A stretch of 64,000 nucleotides of DNA, taken from Flavobacterium urocaniciphilum. GTDB taxonomy: Bacteria > Bacteroidota > Bacteroidia > Flavobacteriales > Flavobacteriaceae. Position 1 is the stretch's first letter. The number at the start of each line of letters is the position of its first letter. The stretch covers positions 1 through 64,000 of the forward strand of contig NZ_FOEI01000003.1 of the NCBI RefSeq assembly GCF_900110615.1, given 5' to 3'. A program made the position numbers and the translations under genes. The notes under the pieces were generated by a model. It ran no database searches, was not told where the DNA came from, and worked only from the letters and a program-made list of their open reading frames with translations. This document shows positions 25,451 to 35,223 of the stretch, piece by piece.

Positions 25451-28237
25451 TTAAATTACTTCCTTAAAAGAAACATCAGGATTTAAAATCTCTTGAATTA
25501 AAATTACTAATTCTTCTGTGAATAATTCTAAAAATTCTGGAGTAATAACCGTCTCAACATCTTTACTTCTTGGAGCTCCAAATGTAAAAGGCAAAAAGCC
25601 AGCTTTCATATTTTTAAAAGAAATAATTCCTACTTCTACATTATAATTACCTTTCCATTCACTTTTTTGAAACATTAGCGCATAACACAATAATTGAATG
25701 ATTTTATCATTCGCTAAATCCAATGTTAACCCTTCAAAAGTGGCAATTTTTAATTTTTTGGCTTCAACTTTACCCGTTTTATAATCGATGATACGAATCG
25801 TGTTATTTCGCAATTCAATACGATCGACTTTACCCGCAATCCTTATAGGATAAGGTAAATTGGGATGTGTTATTTCTGCAGCATGTTCTTTTTCTAACGA
25901 AAGAATAAACAATTCGTCTCCATTTTCAAGATTTAGTTTTTCTTGAAGTAAGAAGTTATAAATATTACGTTTGGCGACTTCAAAAGCAATTAAATTCTTT
26001 CCTTTTTTAATTTCACCTTCTTTATAAACTTCAATGAATTTTTCCAATGTATATGCTTCGATATTTTGAATCATATTTTCAATATCAACCGTTTTAATTT
26101 GAATATTTTTTCCTTCAAAAGGTTGATACATTTTTTCTAATACTTCGTGAATAATTGTTCCTAAAGTATTCACCGCTACATTTTCTTCTACTTCTTCATT
26201 TTCACGAACACCTAAAATACGTTGATAATAAAACTGAATCGGATTTCGTAAATAATTCGTTAATGCCGAAGGCGAAAAACCTTTAACAGTTGCTATTTCT
26301 TTTAGTCGATTTAAAATGGATTCTGTTTTTACAATTTCAATTGGTTGATAAATCGTATCCGGTTTAATCGCATTGTAAAACACTTTTTTGAAATGATGAT
26401 TAGGTAAATGTTCAATTTCTAATTGAGTAATAAAACGACTTTTCTCTCCAGCATCAATACCTTCAGAATGGGTGTTATAAAGTAAGTATATATTTTTGGC
26501 ACGTTGTAACAAACGGTAAAAGTGATATGTAAAAATAGCATCACGTTCTTTGTAAGTTGGCAATCCTTTTTCTAATTTAACATCATATGGAATAAAAGAA
26601 TTGTTTGATTTTCCTCCAGGTAATTTTCCTTCATTTAAAGAAGTAATAATTACGTTTTCAAAATCTAACACACGACTTTCCAAAATTCCCATAATTTGTA
26701 AACCTTGTAAAGGTTCACCTTCAAATGAAACTTGCGCTTGATCGATTACTTGTTTATAGATTGAAAAAAGAATTTCTAAAGTATCAATGTTTTGATAGGT
26801 TTCGTAATAATTTGAAATCTTTATAATGATGTTATAAATAGAAAAAACAAAAGCTTTGGTTACTTTATCTTGTTCGTTTTGATTATTCAAATGCTCTTTT
26901 ATAAAAATTAAAATTGCCTTTAATTTATCAAGAATTTGAGTAATTGAACCTTGCCAATCAAAAAACAATAATGAAACTAAAGCATTGTTTTGAAGATTGT
27001 ATCTAGTAAACAAATCTGTTAAACGCTTTTCAGTAATGAAGGTTAAATTGGAATTTTTGATGATTTTAACTACTTCATTGGCATTAACACTCGAAACCAC
27101 TAATGGATTATTTAAAATTTCCAATACTTCTTTATAATAGAAAACACTTTGCTTTTGATTTCTTTTTTGAGCATTTAAATGCAAATTGAATAACTTGAAA
27201 ATTAATATTTGTGCAGGATTATTTTTACTTGGATAACCCATTGTAATATTTAAATTTTCAACCTCAGCTGGTAATGAATTTAATAGTGGAATTAAAATAT
27301 TTTCTTCACTTAATACTACAGCAGTATTTTGTAATGAAGAATTTTCTTGTGCTATTTTTTCAATTATTTTACCTGCAATTTTGGCCTGTCCAATTGATTT
27401 GGGAGTACCAATAACTTCAATATTTTTTTCCTTAGAAAATTCATTCATTACCCAATTAAATGGATTTGATTCAAAATGTTTCCAAGTTTTTTTAATCCTT
27501 CTTAAGAATAAACCAGCATCATGAAATTCATCTTTTAGAAAAACAGCATCAATATCCCAATAAACTTTTGCTTTATTGTTTTCCAATAAATGTTTAATAA
27601 TAGTTTCTTCAGCATTGTTCAATGCATTGAATCCGGCAAATACATATGATTTGTTTTCTAATTGTTTTGTAAAACTTACAATATTTTCTGCTGATTTTCG
27701 ATACAATAAACCTTGATAACCAACTTTTTTAAGGAGTAAATGCTGAGTGAATGTATCGTAATAAGTTGGTAATAATTTCCAAAATTCTAAATGATTTTCT
27801 ACTAAAGCAGATTGATTATTTATATTGGGTGTCCAATGCTTAATACGTTCAATGTCCAATAAATAAGAAAATAATTCATTTTGATTAACTAGATAACGAT
27901 CAATTTCATTAAAGTCTTGTAGTATAGTGATAGCCCAACTTGAAAATCGTTCAAAATCTTGTTGTTTTGATTGTTCTGTTAGTTCAAGATAAACAATATA
28001 AAATTCAAATAGGAGTTCAATATTTTCTAAAGCTCTTAATTGAGCTATTTCTTCAATTAGGCTTTCAATACTAATTATTTGAGGTGCTAAAAAGGTTTCG
28101 TTTGATTGTTTTTTTAATTCTTCTATTAAAAAAAGTTTAGCTCTTTTATTCGGTAAAACAATTGTTGTTTGATATAAAGATTCAGAACTATTGATTAATA
28201 ATTCATTAGCTAATTGAGATAAAAAAGTTGCCTCCAT
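25451..28237 (-). CDS. AddB-like PD-(D/E)XK nuclease family protein
   Basis: The 928-residue protein is the AddB-like partner of a helicase-nuclease for double-strand break repair. The N-terminal half is a degenerate helicase (VLPNKRAKLFL replaces a functional Walker A near residue 29). The C-terminal PD-(D/E)XK domain shows SALTNYLRNPIQFYYQ near 660 and the catalytic GKVDRIEL-x-RIIDYKTGK near 805-825. The cysteines of the Fe-S staple known in Firmicutes AddB are absent (NP where CP is usual). It is the last gene of a same-strand block that starts with an AddA-like helicase gene, but kbl and ompA lie between them. Confidence 0.85.
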   Translation of the reverse strand: MEATFLSQLANELLINSSESLYQTTIVLPNKRAKLFLIEELKKQSNETFLAPQIISIESLIEEIAQLRALENIELLFEFYIVYLELTEQSKQQDFERFSSWAITILQDFNEIDRYLVNQNELFSYLLDIERIKHWTPNINNQSALVENHLEFWKLLPTYYDTFTQHLLLKKVGYQGLLYRKSAENIVSFTKQLENKSYVFAGFNALNNAEETIIKHLLENNKAKVYWDIDAVFLKDEFHDAGLFLRRIKKTWKHFESNPFNWVMNEFSKEKNIEVIGTPKSIGQAKIAGKIIEKIAQENSSLQNTAVVLSEENILIPLLNSLPAEVENLNITMGYPSKNNPAQILIFKLFNLHLNAQKRNQKQSVFYYKEVLEILNNPLVVSSVNANEVVKIIKNSNLTFITEKRLTDLFTRYNLQNNALVSLLFFDWQGSITQILDKLKAILIFIKEHLNNQNEQDKVTKAFVFSIYNIIIKISNYYETYQNIDTLEILFSIYKQVIDQAQVSFEGEPLQGLQIMGILESRVLDFENVIITSLNEGKLPGGKSNNSFIPYDVKLEKGLPTYKERDAIFTYHFYRLLQRAKNIYLLYNTHSEGIDAGEKSRFITQLEIEHLPNHHFKKVFYNAIKPDTIYQPIEIVKTESILNRLKEIATVKGFSPSALTNYLRNPIQFYYQRILGVRENEEVEENVAVNTLGTIIHEVLEKMYQPFEGKNIQIKTVDIENMIQNIEAYTLEKFIEVYKEGEIKKGKNLIAFEVAKRNIYNFLLQEKLNLENGDELFILSLEKEHAAEITHPNLPYPIRIAGKVDRIELRNNTIRIIDYKTGKVEAKKLKIATFEGLTLDLANDKIIQLLCYALMFQKSEWKGNYNVEVGIISFKNMKAGFLPFTFGAPRSKDVETVITPEFLELFTEELVILIQEILNPDVSFKEVI

Positions 28238-28253
28238 GGCAATAAAGATAAAA

Positions 28254-28281
28254 AAAAGGCCTCAATAAATTGAGGCCTTTT
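28254..28281 (-). terminator. ompA terminator
   Basis: AAAAGGCCTCAA and TTGAGGCCTTTT form a 12 bp stem with loop TAAA and a T run on the minus strand, between ompA and the addB-like gene. Confidence 0.9.
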
Positions 28282-28302
28282 AAGAATATTGTTAGAGAAA
28301 AA

Positions 28303-29706
28303 TTATTTTACTAATTTAACTTCTACTCTTCTGTTTTGAGCTTTACCAGCTTTAGTTTTGTTAGAAGCAACTGGTTTAGTTTCTCCGTAACCTTCAGAAG
28401 TTAATCTGTCAGAAGCGATTCCTTTTTCAATTAAGTAATTTTTAACAGCAGCTGCTCTATCTTTAGATAATTGTAAGTTAGTAGCATCTTTACCGTCAGA
28501 ATCAGTGTGACCTTCTAAAGCAAACTTAGCAGTTGGGTACTCTTTTAAGATAGCAGCCATAGCTTCTAATACAGGTAAAGTTTGTTTTTGGAAAGAAGAT
28601 TTTCCTGTATCGAATAAGATTGTTTTAGCGTAATCATTTAATTTTTTCATTGTATCTTCTGATACTTCTGGACATCCGTTGTTAGCAACAGTACCAGCAA
28701 CAGTAGGACATTTATCGTCTTTATCTAAAACTTTGTCACCATCTGTATCAGGCCATGGACAACCTTTGTTAGCTTTTTCTCCTTTGATTGTAGGACAAGC
28801 GTCATCTTTATCAGCAACACCGTCACCATCAGCATCTGGACATCCACCTAACACTGGTAAACCAGGTACATCGATACAAGCGTCATCTTTATCAGCAACT
28901 GTATCACCATCTTGGTCAGGACAACCATTCATTTCAACTGTTCCGAAATCATTTGGACAAGCATCAGCAGAATCTTGGATACCGTCTAAATCTGTATCAG
29001 GACAACCTTGGAATTGCTCTAATCCTGGTACATCTGGACAAGCATCTTCTTTGTCGATAATTCCGTCTCCGTCAGTATCTTTAGCACCAAATTGGAATTT
29101 TAAACCTGCATGGTGGAAAATATGAGTTGGAACGTCCATATCTGGAACTCTGTTGTCATCGAAACCATATTTTAAAGTAGATCCTAATGATAATGCTACA
29201 TTTTTAGCAAACCATAAGTTTAATCCCCATCCTCCGTTTACTGTTCCAGCAGAAGCATCACCAAAGAAAGTGTAACCTCCTCCTAAATTTAAACTTGGGT
29301 CAAACCATTTAGATTTGATTAAATCTTTGAAGCTGTAAGAAATTGCTCCATCAATTCCGTAGTAGTTTAAATCTCCAGGATTTACTACAACGTGTGTATT
29401 CTCAGTTCCAGGTACATGCTCTACCCATTTTGAAATTTTGTTAAAAGACCCTGTTAACCCAAAGCTAAAGTTTCCTCCAACATTTCTTGCAACATTAACA
29501 TAAGATACAGAAGGTACAATGTTAAAGTTACCACGTGGATTATACAATTCTTCAAATCTTAGGTGATCATTCCCTTTCATGCTTATTTTAGTGTCAACTG
29601 CGTTTACACCAAAAGATATAGCCCATGGGTTTGTGCTGTCTTGAGCATTAGCTGATAATCCAGCCAACAATAACGCCCCAGCAAATAGTTTGTTAAGATG
29701 TTTCAT
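28303..29706 (-). CDS. ompA: Major OmpA family outer membrane protein with TSP3 repeats
   Basis: The 467-residue protein has a signal peptide ([22 protein letters not shown]), an N-terminal eight-stranded OmpA-like beta barrel (about 25-205), five calcium-binding thrombospondin type 3 repeats (about 210-345; [16 protein letters not shown] and relatives) and a C-terminal OmpA peptidoglycan-binding domain (355-467; [16 protein letters not shown]). It should tether the outer membrane to the cell wall. A perfect consensus promoter (TTTG-N19-TACTTTTG) and strong terminator suggest high expression as a single gene. Confidence 0.95.
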   Translation of the reverse strand: MKHLNKLFAGALLLAGLSANAQDSTNPWAISFGVNAVDTKISMKGNDHLRFEELYNPRGNFNIVPSVSYVNVARNVGGNFSFGLTGSFNKISKWVEHVPGTENTHVVVNPGDLNYYGIDGAISYSFKDLIKSKWFDPSLNLGGGYTFFGDASAGTVNGGWGLNLWFAKNVALSLGSTLKYGFDDNRVPDMDVPTHIFHHAGLKFQFGAKDTDGDGIIDKEDACPDVPGLEQFQGCPDTDLDGIQDSADACPNDFGTVEMNGCPDQDGDTVADKDDACIDVPGLPVLGGCPDADGDGVADKDDACPTIKGEKANKGCPWPDTDGDKVLDKDDKCPTVAGTVANNGCPEVSEDTMKKLNDYAKTILFDTGKSSFQKQTLPVLEAMAAILKEYPTAKFALEGHTDSDGKDATNLQLSKDRAAAVKNYLIEKGIASDRLTSEGYGETKPVASNKTKAGKAQNRRVEVKLVK

Positions 29707-29746
29707 ACTTTTTATTAAATTTAATTACAATGCGTTATAATATGAA

Positions 29747-29777
29747 CAAAAGTAATATGTTTTTTGTAATTCACAAA
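29747..29777 (-). promoter_or_regulatory. Consensus promoter of ompA
   Basis: On the minus strand, TTTG (complement of 29774-29777), exactly 19 bp, then TACTTTTG (complement of 29747-29754). The -33 box lies inside the palindrome CACAAAACTTTTGTG (29772-29786). Confidence 0.8.
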
Positions 29778-29821
29778 ACTTTTGTGCTTTTTTTCCTAAT
29801 TAAAAGTTAATTAATGCTAAA

Positions 29822-31015
29822 TTACTGAATAATATTTAATTTTTTTGCCACTAATGTAAAGGCAGCTATCGCCTTGTCTAAGTGTTCTTTAGAATGCGCA
29901 GCAGACAACTGTACTCTAATACGGGCTTTTTCTTTTGGAACTACTGGGAAGAAAAATCCAATTACATAAATTCCTTCTTTCAATAATTCATCTGCCATAA
30001 TTTGCGATAATTTTGCATCATACAGCATAACTGGAACAATTGCAGAATCGCCATCAATAAAATCTAAACCAGCTTTGCGTAACCCTTCTTTAAAGTAATT
30101 CGTATTCCATTCTAATTTATCTCTTAATGAATTGTCTTTTTTCAATAACTCAAATACTTTTAAAGAAGCCCCAACAATTGCAGGAGATAATGAATTTGAA
30201 AATAAATATGGACGTGAACGTTGGCGTAAGATTTCAATAATTTCTTTTTTAGCCGTTGTATAACCTCCCATTGCACCACCTAAAGCTTTACCTAATGTTC
30301 CTGTAATAATATCTACACGACCCATGACATTTTTAGCTTCTAATGTTCCTTTACCAGATGCGCCTATGAAACCAGCTGCATGACATTCGTCTACCATTAC
30401 TAAAGCATCATACTTATCTGCTAAATCGCAAATTTTATCTAAAGGCGCTACTAATCCGTCCATTGAGAACACACCATCCGTAACAATTAATTTAAAACGA
30501 TGACCAGCTTCTGTAGCTTTAATCAATTGTTCTTCTAATTGTTCCATATTGTTATTATCATAACGGTAACGCGCCGCTTTACACAAACGAACACCATCGA
30601 TAATTGAAGCATGATTTAAACTATCAGAAATGATACAATCTTCTTCACCTAATAAAGGTTCGAATACACCACCATTTGCATCAAAAGCTGCAGCATATAA
30701 AATAGTATCTTCTGTTCCATAAAAATCAGCAATTTCTGCTTCTAGTTTTTTATGAATATCTTGAGTACCACAAATAAAACGAACAGAAGACATTCCGAAT
30801 CCATGAGAATCTAATGCGTCTTTTGCCGCTTGAACTACTTCAGGATGAGATGATAATCCTAAATAATTATTCGCACAGAAATTTAAAACTGTTTCTCCAT
30901 TTACAATTATTTCAGCACCTTGAGGCGAAGTAATAATTCTTTCTTTTTTATACAATCCGTTTTGTTCAATAACATTTAATTCGTTTTGTAAATGCTCTTT
31001 AATTTTACCGTACAT
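29822..31015 (-). CDS. kbl: Glycine C-acetyltransferase (KBL)
   Basis: The 397-residue PLP enzyme of the alpha-oxoamine synthase family joins glycine and acetyl-CoA to 2-amino-3-ketobutyrate, the reverse half of threonine catabolism. Seen: [14 protein letters not shown] near residue 47, [13 protein letters not shown] near 130, [11 protein letters not shown] near 207 and the PLP-lysine region [14 protein letters not shown] near 238. The sequence favours KBL over the closely related AONS/BioF and ALAS. The threonine dehydrogenase partner is not in the window. It lies 61 bp downstream of the AddA-like gene. Confidence 0.93.
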   Translation of the reverse strand: MYGKIKEHLQNELNVIEQNGLYKKERIITSPQGAEIIVNGETVLNFCANNYLGLSSHPEVVQAAKDALDSHGFGMSSVRFICGTQDIHKKLEAEIADFYGTEDTILYAAAFDANGGVFEPLLGEEDCIISDSLNHASIIDGVRLCKAARYRYDNNNMEQLEEQLIKATEAGHRFKLIVTDGVFSMDGLVAPLDKICDLADKYDALVMVDECHAAGFIGASGKGTLEAKNVMGRVDIITGTLGKALGGAMGGYTTAKKEIIEILRQRSRPYLFSNSLSPAIVGASLKVFELLKKDNSLRDKLEWNTNYFKEGLRKAGLDFIDGDSAIVPVMLYDAKLSQIMADELLKEGIYVIGFFFPVVPKEKARIRVQLSAAHSKEHLDKAIAAFTLVAKKLNIIQ

Positions 31016-31076
31016 GATTTGTGTTTATTGTTTATGGTTTTAGGTTCGATGTTGAAACCTTTAATTTAATTATTTT

Positions 31077-34000
31077 TTACAAATGTATAATTTTTAATTC
31101 TTCTCCTATATATAGTAGTACTTTTTTACTCACTTTTAAATTCATTTTTTCAATAACTCGCACATAGTTTTCTATTTGCTTTTTATGCTTTTCTTCTGGC
31201 ACACCCGTTTTATAATCAATTAAATAAGCTTCATTATTATGAAGAACCAAACGGTCTGGTTTTAAATTAATTTCATTTGGAGAAATAATATTGTGTTCTG
31301 TAAAAACAGTAAAATTCGGATTGAAAAAAGCTTCTAATTCTGGATGCTGAATAATTTGCTTGATCTTTTCTTCGAAAATAGTTTTTTCTGAAAATTGAAT
31401 CAAACCTTCCTCCAAACTTTTAGTTATAGCTTCTTCTACATCGTTTGGCTTAATGATATACGATAATATCTGATGTAAAATATTTCCAAACTCAATCGCA
31501 TCTTGTTGTGAAGTTCCCCACATTAATGCTTCTTTTTTTGCAATTTTTATGGAAGAAAAATCCAAAGCATGTTCTACCGTATGTATTTCTGCTTTATTAT
31601 TTGAAAAGGATTTTGGTTGTGATAATCGTTTGGCATTTCCAAATACATATTCTTTTTGTTCAATTGAAAAATTAGCATTTTGTTCTAAGAAATTTATGAA
31701 ATATGTTGCTAATGTTTTAGAAGTTGAAATTTTTCCTCCACTAATTATTTTATAACTACTTATGATATGCAATTGTTCCTCAGCACGTGTTAAGGCAACA
31801 TATAATACATTAATAGTATCTAAAATTTCTTCTTGTGTTTTCGTTTGGTAAATTTCATTCGTCGCTTCATTGTACTTCTCTAACGCTTTATTCTGACTCA
31901 CTAATGCTTGTGGTAAATCGATACTTTCGTCTTCTAAAGGAATCCAAACATCATTACCGCGAGATTTCAAATCGTCGTCTGCAAACGGATAAATCACCAC
32001 AGGAAATTCTAATCCTTTCGATTTATGAATGGTCATAATTCGAATCGCTTTTTCTCCTTCTGGTGACGGTATACTTTTTTGAAATCCAGTTTTCTTCCAA
32101 TAATCAAGAAAATCGGCAATACTCGTTTGAAATTTTACATTTCTTTCCAAAACCAAATCGAGAAAATACTGCACATATGAAATGGTTGTTTTTTCTTTTA
32201 AAAACACATGAGCAATATTTTCAACTGCTTCATATAATGATTTTTTTCTACAATTTTCAAAAGAAATCGAACAATCATACAGAGCCAAATAGTGTTCTAA
32301 ATCCGTTTCCGATAAATCTTTAGCTTTTACAATAAATTCATGAATATCATTTTTAGCCACTTTTTCTTTTGCAACAAAATACAACCAATTTATTTTCGAT
32401 TCCTGATTATTCGCACTGTCTAAATATTCTAAAAAGTTTATGATGAATTTTACTTCCGAAGCATTTTGAATTAACAATGTTTCGGAAGAAATAATTGGTA
32501 TGTTTTTTTCCGTTAAGAAATTGGCCAACAAAACACCATTTCTCGTTTTTCGAGTTAGTAAAACGATGTCCGAATAATCAAAACCATTAGCAATAGATTT
32601 TTGAATAATCTCTAACGTTTTAGATAAATATTGTTTGTCTTTTTCTGTGATGGATTCGTCATCGGCAATCTCTTCAGTAATTTCAATATCATCATTTAAA
32701 AAGTTAATTGAAACCAATCCGCCTTGCTTCGTATTCACTTCTTGCATAGCAGTATTTAGATATAATTTTTTATAATCTTCGTTTGCAAATTCATCCGAAA
32801 GAAATTGAAAAAACTGATTGTTAAACTGGATAACTTCTGAAAAACTTCGGTAATTCTTCGGTAAATTTTTAACGGATTTTTCTTTGTTTGAAAACGGATT
32901 TACTGAATTACTTAAATCGATAAATTGTTCTGCTTTTCCACCGCGCCAACGGTAAATAGATTGTTTTGGATCGCCCACAATCATTAACGAACCTTGCGTT
33001 CCATCTAAATCTTCACTCGCCAATGCATTATCAATTAAAGGAATAAAATTTTCCCATTGCAATTGCGAAGTATCTTGAAATTCGTCAATAAAATAATGAC
33101 GGTATCTGTCGCCCAAACGTTCATAAATAAATGGTGCAGGTTGGTCTTTTATTTCATCATGAATGATGGTGTTGAAATCGGAAATAGACAACACATTTTG
33201 ATCTTCTTGTAGCTTTTTATATTCTTTATAGATGACTTTAATTAACGACAACGGAATCATGTTTTTGATAATCAAATCAAATAAGGCATTTTCATGTTTT
33301 GCACGGTAAATCAAAGCTAATTTTAACTTCCAAGATTTACTTAAAAATTTAACCGTTTCTGGTTGTTTTGATTTCGATGATTCTTTAATTTCTCTATCGT
33401 TTACAAAATCATAATCAGAAGCTTTTTCTTGAAATAAATTTACAACATGATTAAAAAAAGTTCCTCTATCAAAATCGTCTTTCGTTAAATTATTTGCTGT
33501 AAAATCATCTAAAATAAGTTTTGCATTTTCTTTAATTACATTTTTATTGTTTTCAACTTTCAGCTTTATTTTTTCTGAAATCTTAGCAAAATCATCAACC
33601 GTTTTATCGGCTAATTTTCCGAAATTAAAAAAATGTTCTTCGTTTAAAATTAACTTAGAAACCTTATATAAATCGACTGTAACATCCCAACTTTTATCGT
33701 CATCTGCTTTGTTTTTAGCAAAATTGACAAGAATATTGGTCAATTGTTCGTCTTCACCTGCTTTAGCAACAACAACATCAATGGCATTTTTTAGTAATTC
33801 ATCTGTATCTAGTGTTACGTCAAAATTCGTAGGTAAATTCAAGTCGTGCGTAAACGTTCGAATGATTCGGTGGGTAAATTTATCAATCGTAGAAATATCA
33901 AAAGCAGCATAATTATGAATTAAGTTTTTTAATATTTTTCTCGATTTTACTTGTATAGAATGCACATCAAGTTTGATTTCAGAAGCAATTTCTTGCATGA

Positions 34001-34220
34001 AAGCTAATGTTTTATCTGAAACCTCATCTTCTGTAAAAGCAATTAAACTTTCTACAATTCGGCTTTTCATTTCTTCTACAGCTTTATTCGTAAACGTAAT
34101 CGCTAGAATTTTTTTATAGGCATCATTAGAAGGAGCTTTTAACAAAATCTTCAAATATTCTTTTGTTAAAGTATAGGTTTTTCCAGAACCTGCTGAAGCG
34201 TTATACAATTGAAATGCCAT
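31077..34220 (-). CDS. UvrD/AddA-like helicase-nuclease
   Basis: The 1047-residue SF1 helicase unwinds DNA ends for recombination repair. It has Walker A NASAGSGKTYTLTKEY (residues 7-22), Walker B YFIDEFQDTSQLQW near 375, motif III/IV GDPKQSIYRWRGGKAEQF near 420, motif V/VI IMTIHKSKGLEFPVV near 725 and VALTRAEEQLH near 810. A C-terminal RecB-type nuclease domain contains KPDRLVLH then YLIDYKTGVP near 995-1020. This is the AddA architecture and pairs with the AddB-like gene at 25451. It is the first gene of the block and starts 26 bp from repeat copy B. Confidence 0.9.
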   Translation of the reverse strand: MAFQLYNASAGSGKTYTLTKEYLKILLKAPSNDAYKKILAITFTNKAVEEMKSRIVESLIAFTEDEVSDKTLAFMQEIASEIKLDVHSIQVKSRKILKNLIHNYAAFDISTIDKFTHRIIRTFTHDLNLPTNFDVTLDTDELLKNAIDVVVAKAGEDEQLTNILVNFAKNKADDDKSWDVTVDLYKVSKLILNEEHFFNFGKLADKTVDDFAKISEKIKLKVENNKNVIKENAKLILDDFTANNLTKDDFDRGTFFNHVVNLFQEKASDYDFVNDREIKESSKSKQPETVKFLSKSWKLKLALIYRAKHENALFDLIIKNMIPLSLIKVIYKEYKKLQEDQNVLSISDFNTIIHDEIKDQPAPFIYERLGDRYRHYFIDEFQDTSQLQWENFIPLIDNALASEDLDGTQGSLMIVGDPKQSIYRWRGGKAEQFIDLSNSVNPFSNKEKSVKNLPKNYRSFSEVIQFNNQFFQFLSDEFANEDYKKLYLNTAMQEVNTKQGGLVSINFLNDDIEITEEIADDESITEKDKQYLSKTLEIIQKSIANGFDYSDIVLLTRKTRNGVLLANFLTEKNIPIISSETLLIQNASEVKFIINFLEYLDSANNQESKINWLYFVAKEKVAKNDIHEFIVKAKDLSETDLEHYLALYDCSISFENCRKKSLYEAVENIAHVFLKEKTTISYVQYFLDLVLERNVKFQTSIADFLDYWKKTGFQKSIPSPEGEKAIRIMTIHKSKGLEFPVVIYPFADDDLKSRGNDVWIPLEDESIDLPQALVSQNKALEKYNEATNEIYQTKTQEEILDTINVLYVALTRAEEQLHIISSYKIISGGKISTSKTLATYFINFLEQNANFSIEQKEYVFGNAKRLSQPKSFSNNKAEIHTVEHALDFSSIKIAKKEALMWGTSQQDAIEFGNILHQILSYIIKPNDVEEAITKSLEEGLIQFSEKTIFEEKIKQIIQHPELEAFFNPNFTVFTEHNIISPNEINLKPDRLVLHNNEAYLIDYKTGVPEEKHKKQIENYVRVIEKMNLKVSKKVLLYIGEELKIIHL

Positions 34221-34245
34221 AAATGGAAATGTTATTTATTTTTTA

Positions 34246-34357
34246 GCCACGAATTCACGAATGTAAAAATATCATTAAAAAAATTATTAATCGACATAGT
34301 CGATAATTATTCGAATAAAATTAAAAAAGGAACAGAAAAAATTCGAGAATTCGTGGC
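34246..34357. repeat. 112 bp REP/MITE-like element with inverted ends, copy B
   Basis: It begins GCCACGAATTCACGAAT and ends ATTCGAGAATTCGTGGC. The core holds ATCGACATAGTCGAT and CGATAATTATTCGAATAA. It is the counterpart of 25332-25442; the two copies bracket the addA-kbl-ompA-addB block. Confidence 0.85.
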
Positions 34358-34491
34358 TACAATTTTGAATTCAAGAACATAGCCCTTTTACAAGCGAAGC
34401 ATCTTCACTATAATCAAAAAAATCTATGAATCTATGTGTTAAATCAATTTCGTTTATGCCTTGTAAATTTTTATTTTCAAAGTTAAAGTTA
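34358..34491. other. Non-coding sequence upstream of the superoxide dismutase gene
   Basis: Together with the repeat at 34246-34357 this fills the only gene-free stretch over 300 bp. It contains a tandem AATCTATG (34421-34436), a type of flavobacterial intergenic repeat, and leads into the sod promoter. No ORF or RNA gene was seen. Confidence 0.5.
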
Positions 34492-34499
34492 TAAATTTG
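34492..34499 (+). promoter_or_regulatory. -7 box of the superoxide dismutase gene
   Basis: TAAATTTG lies 32 bp upstream of the ATG. No clear -33 box was seen. Confidence 0.55.
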
Positions 34500-34531
34500 A
34501 AAAAAATAATAATCATTTAAAATAGTATATC

Positions 34532-35140
34532 ATGGCTTTTGAATTACCACAATTACCTTATGCATACGATGCATTAGAACCACATATTGATGCGAGAACT
34601 ATGGAAATTCACCATACAAAACATCATAATGCTTATACAACAAATTTAAATGCTGCAATTGCTGGAACAGATTTAGAAAATCATTCTATCGATGCAATTA
34701 TGGCTAATTTAGATATGAATAACATGCCCGTTAGAAATAACGGTGGTGGATTTTACAATCATAACTTATTTTGGACAGTAATGTCGCCAAATGGTGGTGG
34801 TTTACCAACAGGTGAATTAGCTGCTGCAATTGATGCTGCTTATGGTTCATTTGACAATTTTAAAGCAGAATTTTCTAAAGCTGCTGCTACACGTTTCGGT
34901 TCTGGATGGGCTTGGTTATGTGTGCAAAAAGGTGGAAAAGTTGAAGTTTGTTCTTCAGCAAACCAAGACAATCCATTAATGCCAGGAATTGGTTGCGGTG
35001 GTGCACCAATTTTAGGTTTAGATGTTTGGGAACACGCGTATTATTTAAACTATCAAAACAGAAGACCTGATTACGTTGAAGCTTTTTTCAATGTAATTAA
35101 CTGGGACGAAGTTACAAGACGTTTCAACGAAGCGAAATAA
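34532..35140 (+). CDS. sod: Superoxide dismutase, Fe/Mn family (Mn-type signature)
   Basis: The 202-residue enzyme dismutates superoxide in the cytosol; it has no signal peptide. Metal ligands are visible: the first His in HHTKHHNAY near residue 27, His in FYNHNLFW near 75, and Asp and His in DVWEHAYY near 165. A glycine in NNGGGFYNH and a glutamine in SANQDNPLM are the residue pair usual in manganese rather than iron enzymes, though cambialistic activity is possible. It is monocistronic with its own -7 box and terminator. Confidence 0.96.
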   Translation: MAFELPQLPYAYDALEPHIDARTMEIHHTKHHNAYTTNLNAAIAGTDLENHSIDAIMANLDMNNMPVRNNGGGFYNHNLFWTVMSPNGGGLPTGELAAAIDAAYGSFDNFKAEFSKAAATRFGSGWAWLCVQKGGKVEVCSSANQDNPLMPGIGCGGAPILGLDVWEHAYYLNYQNRRPDYVEAFFNVINWDEVTRRFNEAK

Positions 35141-35160
35141 TTTTAGTTAAAAAACTATTA

Positions 35161-35184
35161 AAGCGTTCAAGAAATTGAACGCTT
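35161..35184 (+). terminator. Superoxide dismutase terminator
   Basis: AAGCGTTCAA, loop GAAA and TTGAACGCTT form a 10 bp stem followed by a T run, 20 bp after the stop. Confidence 0.92.
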
Positions 35185-35197
35185 TTTTTATTATCTG

Positions 35198-35205
35198 TAT
35201 ATTTG
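35198..35205 (+). promoter_or_regulatory. -7 box of the DUF5686 gene
   Basis: TATATTTG lies 18 bp upstream of the start. A TTG 20 bp further upstream is part of the sod terminator arm. Confidence 0.6.
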
Positions 35206-35223
35206 CTTTAAATTTACTACTAA

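Noticed and set aside
31016..31076. Hairpin AGGTT...AACCT between the AddA-like gene and kbl as a terminator
   Set aside because: The stem is only about 5 bp with no T run directly after it.
25332..34357. Composite transposon or invertible segment bounded by the two ~112 bp repeats
   Set aside because: No transposase or recombinase lies inside, the genes are housekeeping with normal composition, and the repeats resemble a dispersed intergenic family.
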